The notes beneath the pieces were generated by a model, which worked only from the letters and a program-made list of their open reading frames with translations, made no database searches and was not told the origin of the DNA. The translations under genes were made by a program, and so were the position numbers. This document shows positions 1 through 12,200 of a stretch of 64,000 bases of DNA, piece after piece. This DNA is from Dipylidium caninum. Lineage: Eukaryota > Platyhelminthes > Cestoda > Cyclophyllidea > Dipylidiidae. The stretch's first letter is position 1. Each line of letters begins with the position of its first letter. The stretch is taken from NCBI GenBank assembly GCA_017562135.1, contig QEYB01000087.1:62001-126000 (forward strand), given 5' to 3'.

Positions 1-2165
1 CTCACTGACAATGTAAGTAGTACGCGAAACCCACCGGAAATAACGCTTTGATGAGTTGAAACGTCCTTTGAATGGGAGGGCAGATCGAAGCCGGGTAAAG
101 GCAACATTGTAGCAGATGCAAGAATCATGAATGCCAGAATTAGGAGACTAGCCGGTTTACTAGTCTTCATTCGTAGGTGCTGCTGCTGCTGTTGCTGATC
201 CTGACATGGCACAGTGAGGGGCAGAAGTGGCTGCAGTGACGGAGTTATTTTTTTCAAGTTGTCGCCATTGCGCTCTGCCGGCCATCGCCCCGCAATTAGG
301 CGTGCCATGTGGGAACGTAGTTGGCGGAGGTTCGCTAGCAGACCACTAAAAACAATACGTGAGTATAAATAGTCGAGAAAAGAAGTGCTTCCTACCTAGT
401 GTTAGATGTTGATATTTTCGGTGATCGAATCTATCGAATTTTGAGGAATCACATGCAAATCCCTGAAATGGAAACACGTGAAGAGCACAAACATACCCAA
501 TATCCAGTGTCGCATCATCAGTACGTGAAGAAGTCTACTAATAAATACGACTTTTACGACGTACGTGGCATAATAATTATAGATTCCGTGAAGTATAAAA
601 TATTCAAATAACAGATGAAAAATACCCAAGTAGAAAAAAATATGCAATCAAGAGCCCAAACGTAGACAACCCTATCCAGCATTACGAAGCCGAGGCAAAT
701 GCACTCAAGGCAGTAAAAGTAGTTGAGTGAATGTACATCCAGAATGAAGCATAACAAGAGTTGAGGCCATTGTCGCACATGGGCATAGAAAGTGTGGTTA
801 GGTTAAACAAAGTTGTCTAAAGAAACAGCAGTAGAAATAGAGTTGTATATGACAGGGTAAAAAAACCAGAGATTAACACTGATAACGGATTTCCTCCACC
901 ACAAAATTTTACTAGACTTAATATTCGATGATAGGCGCACAGAAAAATGAAATAAAAATGATTAGGCTATTAGTGCAGTGGGTTGCGCAATCCCTGGCGT
1001 AAAAATTCAATTTTTACTCGAGCGACTTGAACTAATTTGCGTTTTCGGCTCTTATTTGAGTTTCTCAACAGATGGAGCCTCGTTCCATACCTCAAAATAG
1101 TGAAATAGTTCCAATTGGAGTCTCAACTCACCGTTTATCTCTCTCTAACTCCGTAATACGACCACGGAGGCGCTGGTTTTCCTTATGACAATCGGCCACG
1201 CGAGATTCAAGACTGGATAGATATTCTTGACGCTTTGCCCGACTTGCTTTGGCCGAGATCTTGTTCCTTATCTTGCGACGCATTGTTTTAATTGCCCGTT
1301 CCTCACTTCTTGTTAAAGGAAAGGTTTTTGGGACACGGTGACCCATTTGAGTTAGAAGTCGCCTTTCTTCTGCTGTAAGCACTAACCGTTCACCCTGTCA
1401 ATAATAATGGGTCAGTCGTGGATAACTTTGAGAGTTAAGTCCCAAGTGAACCTACAGGTTTACCGCGAGCAAGATCCTCATTGTGTAAACATAGATGCGG
1501 GTTGCAAAGACTGCCAAATTGATTACGCTCTCGTGACGGTAGCGCTCGCTCAACATATTCTTCATCGCCACTATGGTAGTGCTCGTCAATTTCTGACAAG
1601 ATGGGAGAGCTACTACCTACACCTGTTTTGCCTTGATAAAGATGATCAAGTGCCAAAGGTGAATGTGATTTGCGTCGTGTCGAAGAATCAATCAGATCCA
1701 AAAGATCCAGTGGAATGTCTAGATCACCAGACAGCGAGGAGTTTGATGTAGTATGACAAGGAGCATCGAAAATACAGGGAAGAGCAGATATTCGTTCATT
1801 GTCAAATGGAAATTTGGGGTTAGAGACTGAAGTATCGTCGAGAAAAAATGAGAAGAGATCGTTGGGATCAATGGAGTCAAGATCATTGAGGGGAGAAATG
1901 GTAGTAGAATCGCTAGTTGCCACCACCTCTTCTTGATGATGGAAAGTAATGACATCCGCTGGACATCCCTCCTCAATGGAATCAAAAATTGAAGAGCAGG
2001 GAATTTGTTCTGTGATGCCAACTTCGTCTGAAGTGAACTTATCTTTAAAGTTATTTAGGCTGCGAGAGAGCTATAAAAGTTGTGTTTCAATTAACTACAC
2101 AGTCAACCTACCTGTTCACCAATATGTGGCAAAAGAACGGTTGCAGAGCTAGCCTCGTAATCCAT
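1..2165 (-). CDS. CREB3L: CREB3-like membrane-bound bZIP transcription factor, 3' end beyond window
   Basis: Four exons on the minus strand: 2165-2112, 2070-1456, 1394-1132 and 345 to the window edge. All junctions are GT/AG and the phases agree (0, 0, 2). Introns are 41, 61 and 786 nt. The start is the ATG at 2165; the first intron follows 18 codons later. Residues 19-223 are acidic and Ser/Asp-rich, like an activation domain. From about residue 224 comes the CREB3-family segment before the basic region (LVLTAEERRLLTQMG), then the basic region (RRKIRNKISAKASRAKRQEY, about 262-281) and a leucine zipper that crosses the third junction. Exon 4 adds six glutamines and a hydrophobic segment at about 376-396 (ASLLILAFMILASA). 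About 26 residues past it, RVLL fits the RxxL site-1 protease consensus. Family members are ER/Golgi anchored and release the bZIP part after regulated cleavage. Identity of the family is near certain; the exact paralogue is not. A GTGAG at the left edge could be another donor. Confidence 0.9.
180..197 (-). repeat. CAG/CAA glutamine repeat inside the CREB3-like gene
   Basis: Six glutamine codons in a row (CAG CAA CAG CAG CAG CAG on the minus strand) lie between the leucine zipper and the transmembrane segment of the CREB3-like protein. One interrupting CAA is present. The tract is short and likely to vary in length between individuals. Confidence 0.8.
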
Positions 2166-4238
2166 CACAAGAAAAGTACCTGCTGCAAGGGAAGCAGTTA
2201 GGAAATTAACTAGTTAATGTGGAGAAGCAAGGATGCCAAATAACAAAAAGAGAAAACTAGAAAACGCCAAAAATGGCATGTAGCCTGGCAAAGTTATGCA
2301 AGCCTCAACTTTATGACCGAGGCTGAGTTGTGTACTTTTCGTACTAATAAATTAAAAGATGATAAATTACAGCAAAGAGAACGACGACGCTCACTAGTGA
2401 TTCGGATTGCTAGTTAAGCAAACTAGGGGAATACCTGATTGGTCGAAGCATGTGCTTAAAACGTGTCGTGCATGCGTTTAACACTCTTCTCAGAATGTTA
2501 AATCAGATAAATCCCATAGACCAATCAATCGTGTCGACTTAAATTCATACACAGAGCAAAGAAAGTCATATTGTAGCTCTGTAATTTACAGAAGGATATT
2601 TTTTATAACAAATGACTTCTTATCCTTGCGCAATGCGTATTCATAGTTATGAACCGATATTCAAATGTTTGATTATTATTACCATGCGAAAATATAAGAC
2701 CACGCTCGTCCTCATCTCATACAGACTCTGACGAGCAAATCGAGGACGCTTTGGGCGGGCCGGTACAGGATTAATAGATATTAATAGGCAATGGTAGTCT
2801 TCAGGCTTAATAGACTTCTAAGTGCTTGGCACCGAATCTCAGCTTGCAAGTCGCGGCTAAATCATAAACGCAAGGCACCCGATAATAAAGGCTTTGGGAA
2901 CTCGAAGACATGGATTTGTTAAGATAAAGAAAACGTACATTCAACTCTGGTACATAGATACAAGACCTCGTTAATGTTTATCTCTTGAAAGGAGGAATAC
3001 ACGAGAGTAAGCTTAATACTTCTGCCTGTACGCGTGTCATAGCTTAAAGTGATATCAGCAGATGCTCACAGTTCTAACGAATCACTTCACTGATCGATAT
3101 TATGGAAGCGCTCTATCCAGCTTTGTTGTGATAAGACCAAGCGATTACAAGCTTGTAAGACTATCAGCTTGAAATCAACATTGGAGCTATCGAAACCAAA
3201 CAGAACCTCAACATTTCATTCGCCATACTATAATCACCCAAGGCGAATAGCACCATCCCCAAATGTCCAGATTCCGCATCTGCTCCCACATCCACTGATC
3301 ATGCCTAAACAGTTGATTCTTAACGATTAGAACTATTGGTGCCACCCAAAAATCACATGATACCCGATTCCAGTTAAGCATATGCAGACACCTCACTACA
3401 CGTCAAAAAACCTATTTTGAATTCTAATAACTGATGCCATATGACCGATATTATTCCAACTTTTCTAGACCAAGTACTTGTACACTAACGAATAACGAGA
3501 GAGTTAACCAGAATATTTTCCGCTTTAGATTACACTAAAGTAGTCCAGAAGGCTAATGTAATGCAGTTCTCAGTTCCTGTCCCCATGAAAAATGACGTTA
3601 TGCTTAAAGCGCATAAATTTCTTCTGTACGATATGAATCACACTCACTGAACAACTAATAACGAAACACATATTTGGAAGACTGCCACAGAATGTAATGC
3701 CTTGAGAATAAAACCTTGGAAACACAAGACGAAGCAAACGGAAACTAGATGAATCGATGTACTTAATTTGCCGCAAGGTGTATTAGATGTCGATAAGTCA
3801 TGAATATATATGTTAAGATGAAGTCAGATATCCTAAAATAGTACTTTACCAAATGATAAAAAGTAGCAATACTGCTCTATAAGAAAATGTGGGACATGAA
3901 ACCATCGGATATGAAACTCAGAACTATTCTGAGAGAGGCAACCCAATGTAATCAAAATAAGTGGGGAAAGTAATTTGAACGAAAATACCAAATTGGTTCA
4001 AGGGCTAGCGGAAGGCGAGTAGCCCAGGACACACCAAATTATTATAGTTCACTTAGTTAAAGTGTATGTCAACACGTAGGAGGTACAACGTAATTGAGCG
4101 AAGGTAGTATGATGGTAAGGAACTGTACGGCGAAACGAGCAAAAAATACACCCAGTGCAAACTTCATTATCAATTAAAAGAAAGGTTAGAAGTTACGGAG
4201 AGAAAAAATATTGGGGTCACAACAAGGCTTTAAAATCT
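2166..4238. other. Intergenic stretch, nothing recognised
   Basis: AT-rich DNA between the 5' end of the CREB3-like gene and the 3' end of CHMP1. Short open frames on both strands have no domain pattern and no convincing splice sites. It should hold the CREB3 promoter and the CHMP1 3' UTR, but I cannot place either. Confidence 0.6.
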
Positions 4239-4895
4239 TTACGTTTGTCTCAGGCGAGCCAGACGCTCTGATAGTTCCTTTTCTTCCTCGGGTACTGGAA
4301 CGCTAGGAGCTGAAATCGTGGAGGTAACTCCACTAGGAAGATTCAAGTCTAATTCGATTCCGGCTTCATCGGCAGCCTCTTTCATCAGGTTGTCAACGTC
4401 ACTCGATGGGGCGTTCAACGAGGTGGTATTACTCATTGTGCCTTCCATTACCTACATAGCACATAAGCAAGTACTGTAAAAAATGACCTGGGATTGGACA
4501 TCCAGACTTTCAAACTCCTTTTCAAACTGGTCCATGAGAGTAGAAACTTTCTCCAAATTCATTGATTTCATCGCGGAACTCATGCCCCGCACAACTTTAC
4601 TCATTGAATTTGTAACAGATTGCGTGGTCACAGCTGTCTGGACACGAGCTGCGACGGCATCGATCCTTGAGGACATCCGCATGTAGTTCAGGGCTTCGTT
4701 TTTCTTTCGAATAGCATTTTCGGCATAGATACGCGAGCAATCCATGTTACCCGCTTGAATTGATTTTTTTAACTGATCTTTGGCAGCCTTTTCTTCTTTT
4801 TCACATTTTTTTGAGAAGTTCAGAAGCTGTTTAGAAGTGTATTTCAGATCAAACAACTGGTCTTCCAAGGTCTCTTTCTTGAACCAAGACGTCAT
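4239..4895 (-). CDS. CHMP1: ESCRT-III subunit, charged multivesicular body protein 1
   Basis: Two exons, 4895-4488 and 4451-4239, encode 206 residues; human CHMP1A and CHMP1B are about 196-199. The product belongs to ESCRT-III, which polymerises on endosomal membranes and drives multivesicular body formation, cytokinetic abscission and VPS4 recruitment. The N-terminal part holds the basic ESCRT-III core: KKCEKEEKAAKDQLKK, then AENAIRKKNEALNYMRMS and DAVAARVQTAVTT, all typical of CHMP1. The C-terminus ends in ELSERLARLRQT, the MIM1-type motif bound by VPS4 and spastin MIT domains. The start at 4895 (MTSWFKKETLEDQLF) is chosen over an in-frame codon further upstream because it fits the family length. 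The intron at 4452-4487 is 36 nt, in phase 0. If retained it would not shift the frame but would add an in-frame TAG, truncating the protein before the VPS4-binding tail. Confidence 0.95.
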
Positions 4896-7677
4896 AGCCG
4901 CCAAATCAATCACCAAGCTCCAACAATCTAGGCGCTTCAGATACCGCAAAGTAAAACAATCAGTCCATTTTTCGGGCATGTAACAACAACAATTTCAGAC
5001 CATATACTTATTTAATACGCCGTTCCGTATTAATGAAATTTTATTTAAATGCTTATTAGCATTTTGTATGGCATAGAATGGAAATTTTTATGCTTAGTTA
5101 AATTTGTACCCAGCTAGTTTGATTATAATTTTTGACTATGAGCGCGTAATATAATTTTTTCATGTGTAAATTATGGATTTTGGAGGTACACTTCCAAATT
5201 TTGTCTCTGCCCTAAAATTTCAACGTTGCACCTATAGTAATGTTGGCTCATCCCTTCCGTAATCTTTCCGCCATTTCATTAGACGGTTTTTTCTGACTGA
5301 CTTAGAATGTCCAAGAACATATGTTTGGCGGCGTAAGGTTATTTTTAGTATAATGAAATTTTGGCACGCGAAATTATCTCGCTGTAATTTCCCTTTAAAT
5401 TTCCGCCTGGTAATCCCACATGTTTTAATATCTTGCCATAATTATCAAATCTAAAATGTTACTCTTTTCTGTGTCGAAGATTCCTATGGTTTAATAAATT
5501 AGGTTTTGATGAAACAAACCTCCAGTAACTCCCTGCCTTTGTTTGATCAGCAGAGAAGTGCGCAGTTGGCTGTTGAAATCTCGCCTGACAACACATTGCG
5601 ACGTGAAAAGCGTATTTTAACTTATGCACTCATACAATCTGATGTTTAAGTGCACAGCCTCTGAAACTTGCCCGCTAGGCATTCACATTCACATTAGGTA
5701 TTTCTCGTGCTGTTTGCGTTATAAACCTTCAAATCCATCGTCAGTTAATAATGCTTCAAAACACGGGTGATAATGCCTAGAATGCACTATAAAGAAGAAA
5801 TCTCCTAATGCATTGTGTAGCAAGCTTAACTTAGCGCCATCATTTTAAAAATGGTATGGGTGTTTGTACGTACCTTAACCATACCTATTCCCAATATTTC
5901 TTCTCAAATTGCTTGAAAACTGTGAATTAATCCCAGAACGACTTTACTACTGATAACCAGCGCACTTGTTGGAAGGCGGTGGAAATTTCGCTAGGCGGCA
6001 TCTGCTCTGTTAAATGCACGAAAAAACACAAGTTAAAACTGTTATATTACTCCGTGCATTTTTCAGACGGTGCCTACAAAGTACCTGATGCAATTCTCGC
6101 TGTATTGGGTGCGTCCATGTGTGCACGGTTTGGAAACAGTTTTCGTTCACATTCTAAAGCCGATTTTGCAAAACCCCAAAAACAGGCGAAATGCCATTTT
6201 CGGCACAATTAATAAACCAACGTCGATTCACTAACAAGTGCCACAAGAGTATCAAAAAAATTATCGCTCAATTCAGTGATAGCTATCCACATTGCCGCAG
6301 AGGGCGAACGCCCCATGAAATCAGTGAAATCTGACATTCTTAAATTTTTGTTTACCAACGTATCAAATTTCTGCGCACTCATTTTGGGATGAGGTGTTAT
6401 TAGAAGTAAATGGTAAGATGAGATGGCTGTGTCATGAGCTTGTGTAATTTTATGTATTAATATTAGGCTAAAAGCTCACTTGTTGCTGTAAAAATCGAAG
6501 AAAATGTCATGTGTGGAAATATTTGTGTGTGAGATTTGAGGTCAAATGTGAGTAGCTTAAGAATCTGCCATCAGTTAAACAACAACAACAATACGTAAGA
6601 ATTCGAGGAATTTTAAAATAGGATGACAAACTTCACTCAAAAAGCGAAGCTGAAATGGATATTCGAAACAGCTTGAAGAAACGTGTGCATTACCTCCCCG
6701 ATGCGAGCCAAGTGTGTAAAATTCCTACAATGGATGTTTATTTTTAATTTTCCTGCGAATGCACTTTCGCCAAATCTCTTGAGTAATCGTACTTTCTACA
6801 AGCCCTTCAGTACTTTCAGTTGAGGCAACACTTTTGTCATCAGCATGACAATGAGAAGGAAATTAAAGCGGTTGGAAGTTGGTCATGCTCGTCAATTCAC
6901 CTTAATTTGAATTTTTTTCAAACGGGTTACGCTTTATAGAGCCACGCACATTACTCTCTTGAAATGGCATGGAAGTTGAACGCAATCAGAATAATTATGT
7001 TAATTCGAGCGAAGACGATAAAGGAACGGCTATTAACCGCTTGAATGTAGTATTACTTATTGAGTGGCCATCTCTTTGAAACCAGCTTTAGGCTTTTATT
7101 GCTCAGATGCCAATAAACACTGCTCGAAAATGTAAAATACTTCTGTAATTGCTTTACAGATGGTATCTAAAGGGGCCGAGGCGAGGGAAATTCCGATTCA
7201 TTATCGAAACTCCTGTATTTACAAGCGCGAATAAATCCATACAGTTATTTTCTCGTCGGCTTATTGTCAGTAATTTGTTATATTACTTGTTGTACATGCA
7301 AAGTCTACATGGTTTCGGCTGCCTGAATCCAAAATGTTCAATTTCGGTACACAGGGAGAGGGGGGGTAATTGGGATCAACCGCAATTTATACGGCCAAAA
7401 CATGGTATATCGAAACTCAGATTAGTCGATCATTTCTGGCGACAATATTCTCATTGGAACAAATGGTGATGTGATTAACGCAACCATTACGTGCATAGTA
7501 CAGTCCGTGATTGTTCGAATTAGCAAATACTATGGCAATGCTAGTCTTGGGCCAATGAGAATCTGAGTTTGAGGCGAGATGATTGGATGAGAAATGTACA
7601 CACTAGCGGTGAGTGAGTTGCACACAGCCATCGAGAGAGTCTTCTCATTTCGATCACATACTTAGCCAGCGTCAAGT
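4896..7677. other. Intergenic stretch, nothing recognised
   Basis: Region between CHMP1 and the PTB-like gene, which are transcribed away from each other, so both promoters should lie here. An open frame at 5979-6212 (plus) has no recognisable domain and no flanking splice logic. I see no tRNA, transposase or long repeat. Confidence 0.55.
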
Positions 7678-8991
7678 ATGTCAACAAACACCGCCACCGC
7701 TAAGCACAAACGCACTAAGGACAAGACTGCTAAGGAGTTCAAAGCAGAAGGTATTGTAGAAGGTCGAGTGCCAATCAAACCTCAAGATGAGGTGGATATC
7801 CAAGGAGCTAGAGAAATCCTCGAAATGCACTCCCGACGAAGTCTTGGAAAACCATACAAGGTTAAGGTTATCGGCACCGACACACGACTCATACTTAAAC
7901 GTAAATCGGTTGTCGGTTCTGCACCTCGAGAGTTATCTCTGCGATGCACCGATATTTACCGTTTCTTTATTTTCCACAAAGACCCCAACTTGTGATTCTC
8001 GTAGTGGCCGATCAAACGCCAGGTAGCCGAGCATATTTGCTTTTGAAAATGAAGACCGACAAGGAAGCGAATCGTGTGTGTGACATCATTAAAGAAGGTC
8101 GCAAACGTCTGAATGCGCAAGGTCCAGCGTCGATACAACCAGGAGCCTCATCGCCTCGTCAGTCACAAGCTCCGGGAGGTGTGACACCCGAGGGAACAGA
8201 GGTAGAAATGCAGGAGAACGGAAAGACTGAAGGCAAACCCCTCTTCCTACGAAGTCGAAAGTGAGAGTGACCATTCCGAGGACGAGGAATCTGATTCAAG
8301 TTCTGGTGTCTCAACGAAAAAGAGCACTCACACCTCAACACCGGTCCCCTCAACAAGGGGTATATCGATAAATAAAAGTCCTGAGACATCGTCGAAAGTG
8401 AGCCTAAATGAAATTGAGAAGACCTCCGCACCTGCAGTGCACTCTGCTTTTCCAGCAATGATTGATAATCCCGACTCGGATTCTGGCAAGGGAAAAGAAT
8501 CATCCCCCAGATCACTTCCTCGCACACCTTTGCGAAGTGGATCACCTTCAAAAAAAGACCACAAGGAGAAGAGGCAGCCGCACCGCAGAGAACCGCCGTT
8601 GATTGAGGAGATGTACGTGGAACCACCAAGGAACTGGAAGGTTGCCCAACCAATTAACGCTAGAAAGGAGGCGGAGTTACGAGAAGCCCTTCTAGTTGAT
8701 AGATATGATGAAGATTGGGCCGTTGATGTGAAGTTAATCAAGACCGATGGTGGATTCGGGAGCAGACTATCAGATTCTGGGAATATCTACATGTTCACAG
8801 CACACCACTTAGTTCCTGAGAATTATGGTTATTTTGAGTGCAGTTCCAGCAGTGATGAGGAATTGGAATTAAAGGAGAAGCCGCTGATGAAGAGCGGTAA
8901 AGGATCGACAAGAAGGTTAGTAGGAGAAAGCAGCTCCTCAGACAGTGATAGTGAAAAAAGAAATGCCTACGTGGGAATGAGTCGTGCTTAG
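7678..8991 (+). CDS. Putative PTB/PH-like domain adaptor, frame interrupted twice
   Basis: ATG at 7678, stop at 8989-8991, 437 codons if the frame is followed across two shifts. Frame 1 covers the start to about 7990 and ends with YRFFIFHKDPNL. Protein-like sequence then continues one base back (VILVVADQTPGS, then a helix TDKEANRVCDIIKEG). Near 8247-8252 it returns to frame 1 (SSYEVESESDHSEDEE) up to the stop. The two shifts cancel, so the total length is a multiple of three. The first looks like one missing base beside aacttg, the second like one extra C in a run of four. The N-terminus is lysine-rich; the beta-strand pattern ending in one helix around residues 58-140 suggests a PTB or PH fold. 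The rest is acidic and serine-rich, with a proline-flanked segment (EMYVEPPRNWKV). I do not recognise the family. Assembly error, a pseudogene or an odd intron are all possible. Confidence 0.6.
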
Positions 8992-9209
8992 GTGACGAAG
9001 GTTGGGAAAAGCAATCGTGTATACCAACCCATTCCTCGTTATTCCTCTACGTTTCCTCTTAATATGCGCGCACTGCACTTCAGTATCTTCCTTGTTCTCT
9101 GTCTTGCTCGCCTTCCATAAAATGCGCTGTGACAATCTGATGCTTCGCTTGTAAGTGATTACCTATGGGTTTTTCGAATCAAAATCATCTTTCTTTTTTC
9201 TTGTCTTTA

Positions 9210-9260
9210 GATATATATATATATATTTACATAGACATATATATATATATTATATATATT
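9210..9260. repeat. AT dinucleotide microsatellite
   Basis: Two runs of (AT)n separated by a short cATAGAC-type interruption, lying in the presumed 3' UTR of the gene ending at 8991. Confidence 0.9.
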
Positions 9261-9267
9261 GAAGACG

Positions 9268-9273
9268 AATAAA
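9268..9273 (+). promoter_or_regulatory. Candidate polyadenylation signal AATAAA
   Basis: A canonical AATAAA lies 277 nt past the stop of the PTB-like gene and directly after the AT microsatellite. Position and strand fit a cleavage signal for that gene, but the hexamer is common by chance in AT-rich DNA. Confidence 0.4.
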
Positions 9274-12200
9274 CTGATTCTTCTTGCGGTATGCTCTCTC
9301 TACTTCGTCGCATTTTGTTCTTGCTTTTTTTATTGTACTGCGCGGCATACCAACAGGTCTGCGAGAGTCGTGGGGAACTCACACCTTAATGTTACAAATT
9401 CCGTTACTTTTCGGTGAGCCATGGCTCAGAAGGGACGTGTTTTCCTATTCCATGTCCACAGTATTTGACTTTGGTGGTTGAAATTTGATACTTTAACGCC
9501 GAGCACTCGCGTGATGGAACGGAGTGACAAAATCTCTTGCGGCTAAGATGAAAGTTAATACTTTTAGAGATACATTATTGGTTTAATATGCAAGACGGCT
9601 ATTCACAGCCTGATGTAGTATAGAAACCGTACAGAAGGCATTTAAAATCAGTAAAAAGGGCAAGTTGACATCGTGATCCCAGATAGGAGTACCCTATGCA
9701 GAGACGTAAGAGAGTTTTCAGCGAGAACTGACCTTAACCAATCAACCGAGTGACCTACAATCCTATCTTTTCCCGACCATCATACGGGCATATAGAATGT
9801 TTTGAGATCGTACAGCGATACAGCGAATCCCCTTTCTGACAATACCATACGCTAATAGAGTAAACCGAACCCCAGTCAGCGCGACGGTTTGTGGGCCTAA
9901 CAAAAGTGAGGATGGTACTCCCCGACCGATGTCTTTACAGCCTTATTATGTTGATATTTACTTAAAAGCCTGTCTTTAGACTATGATTTCGCTAGGTCTA
10001 CTTAAGGTCCTGCAATAAACTTTCCAGCTCAGTGGTCTTAACTTCTTTTGTGTTAATGTTAGGCATAGCAAGACAGTAGTCAAAATGTAGTCGCTGGTGG
10101 AAAGCCAGACATAGCAACCAGCCAACGGCGATGAGGTCCTTTTGATTTATTTAGTACCAAGATGCAGAAGAGTGCATCACAATCGAAAAGCCTAGGTATC
10201 GCTCTGGCGTGAAGACACATGCCCCACTCCCATAGAATGGGTGACCGTGAAAACTCAACCCTCAGCAAATATTCCTTTTTACGCATGGAGTTATCTGACA
10301 CCAGTGCAGGGGTCCATCGTCCACCACAACCACGACGTCGAGGAACCCCATTGACAAACATCCATATCATCCGTTTTTCGACAAACTTCGATGATTCCGA
10401 CCGAACCATTTTGACTCACTGAACACCTTCTTAGCAAAGAACATCGCGGCGGCAAGATATAGTAACTCAAGTGTCAGCTTTCGAGGATAGATCTTCATTC
10501 AGAAGTCAAAAATTACGCCTTTTATCATTTTGGCATTAACCACGATCTCAAAAGAGAAGGATGTCCCAAAGTGAATTGGCAACTTTTTAGTTTGTATTGC
10601 AAAAAAGGAAATGTACAAGATAAATGGGGGAGACGACTGGAGGACAACGAGACCAATAAAGGAAGAAGTGGTAAAGACAACTACAAATGACTGTCATGTT
10701 ACCTATAAAACAGGGTCCAACTACCGCGTGTTTATTTGGTGGTAGACGGAAAAGGAAATAATGAATGACAAATAGGGAGAACCAATACGGAGAATACGGA
10801 GAGGAGAGTAGATGCTATTGCACTGGTGGAGGAGGATTGCGCTACTGTAGACGAACGAGAAAGTGAACGATAAATGCAAAGTCGCCCGTCGGTGAACGGC
10901 TGATGCGTAAAATACGAGGTAGATTTTCAGGGAGGCTAAAAGAAGTCAAAAGCAACAGAAATTTCGACTGAAATCGTAGTGTTGACGACAGATTAGCATA
11001 GTAAAAATGGGTTCTGATTTCTTCGCACAAGCTGACGATAGAAATATGCCATAATAAACGAATACTAAAAAATAAGGTGTAAATAGTACTTAGTGGTATT
11101 CTTATAGCAGTTATGAAAGAGTTCATTTAAAACCTGATAGAACCCGCATTAACTTCAGTGCTTATTTACCACGTGAAGCAAAAATTTAAAGCGATATGGT
11201 TGTATCCAAGTATGTTTCCGCAAATTGATTTAACGAAACTGAGTCAAATTTACTTATAACTAAGAAAAATCATCAAAAAGCTCCTTATTAAACATGACGG
11301 GTTCGAAAGGCATGAGAATAATTTAATATTGGGCAAAGAGAAGACTGGAAAAAAGGCTCACTTTGACGATTTCATTTAAACATACGAGTTAGAAAGCATA
11401 TTTTAATTGTATGCAAGGGCATTCAGTATTCAAAGATTGTAGTTTTATGGAGACTGCGCGGCTAGAAGTTCATGTTCTTTAGCCGTGTGGACCCTGTTTG
11501 TGGAAACTATGCCAACATGAATTAGTTTAACACGAGGCCAAGAAATCGTGACACAGCGGAAATACGAGTCATCTGAAGACTCAAACGTGTGAAATAAAGG
11601 CAAGAAAGGGCGACAGAAAAGTGATTGGTACGTCAATAGTAACTGAAAAGTAGGGGAAATGATAGTGTGCGGGCGCAAAAAGAACAACGAGGAAGGGAGG
11701 GAAGACGAGGAACGGGACAGGTGAAAAGGTTGAAGCGCATTACACGAATTTCCACGCTCGAATGAAATCCCGGATCTTGTCACCTGTTCCTGCACACTCT
11801 AAATAACGCTACTCATCTCATGGAATACATACTAATTCAGTGAGTTTAACCCAGTAAGAAATTGTTTTCTGGTTGTTCCAATTTCCTCCTTCAACTCCAG
11901 AAAAGCCCTAGAACCGAAGCGAAAACTAATTTATCCGTTTACTAATTACATAATTATTATGAACCACGAAAGCGACATCTACTAAACACACCTGTGAGTG
12001 GGATAGAGAGATGTAGGAGAAAGGGAGAGTGAAGGAGAGGAATCACCGCAGTTTTGTGTGCAGAAGTGAGGTAATTGTCGATAGTAAGGGTGGCAGAAAG
12101 CCGCAGAGCGGCCAAAAAATGCTAATGAGAGTGATATTCCTTCTTTCGTGGGCCAAGAATTTACATAAAGACACACAATGCCGATGGAAAGAAGAAGGAG

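Noticed and set aside
7985..7995. Programmed -1 ribosomal frameshift in the PTB-like gene
   Set aside because: No X XXY YYZ slippery heptamer is present in the required frame, and a second opposite shift follows, which points to indels.
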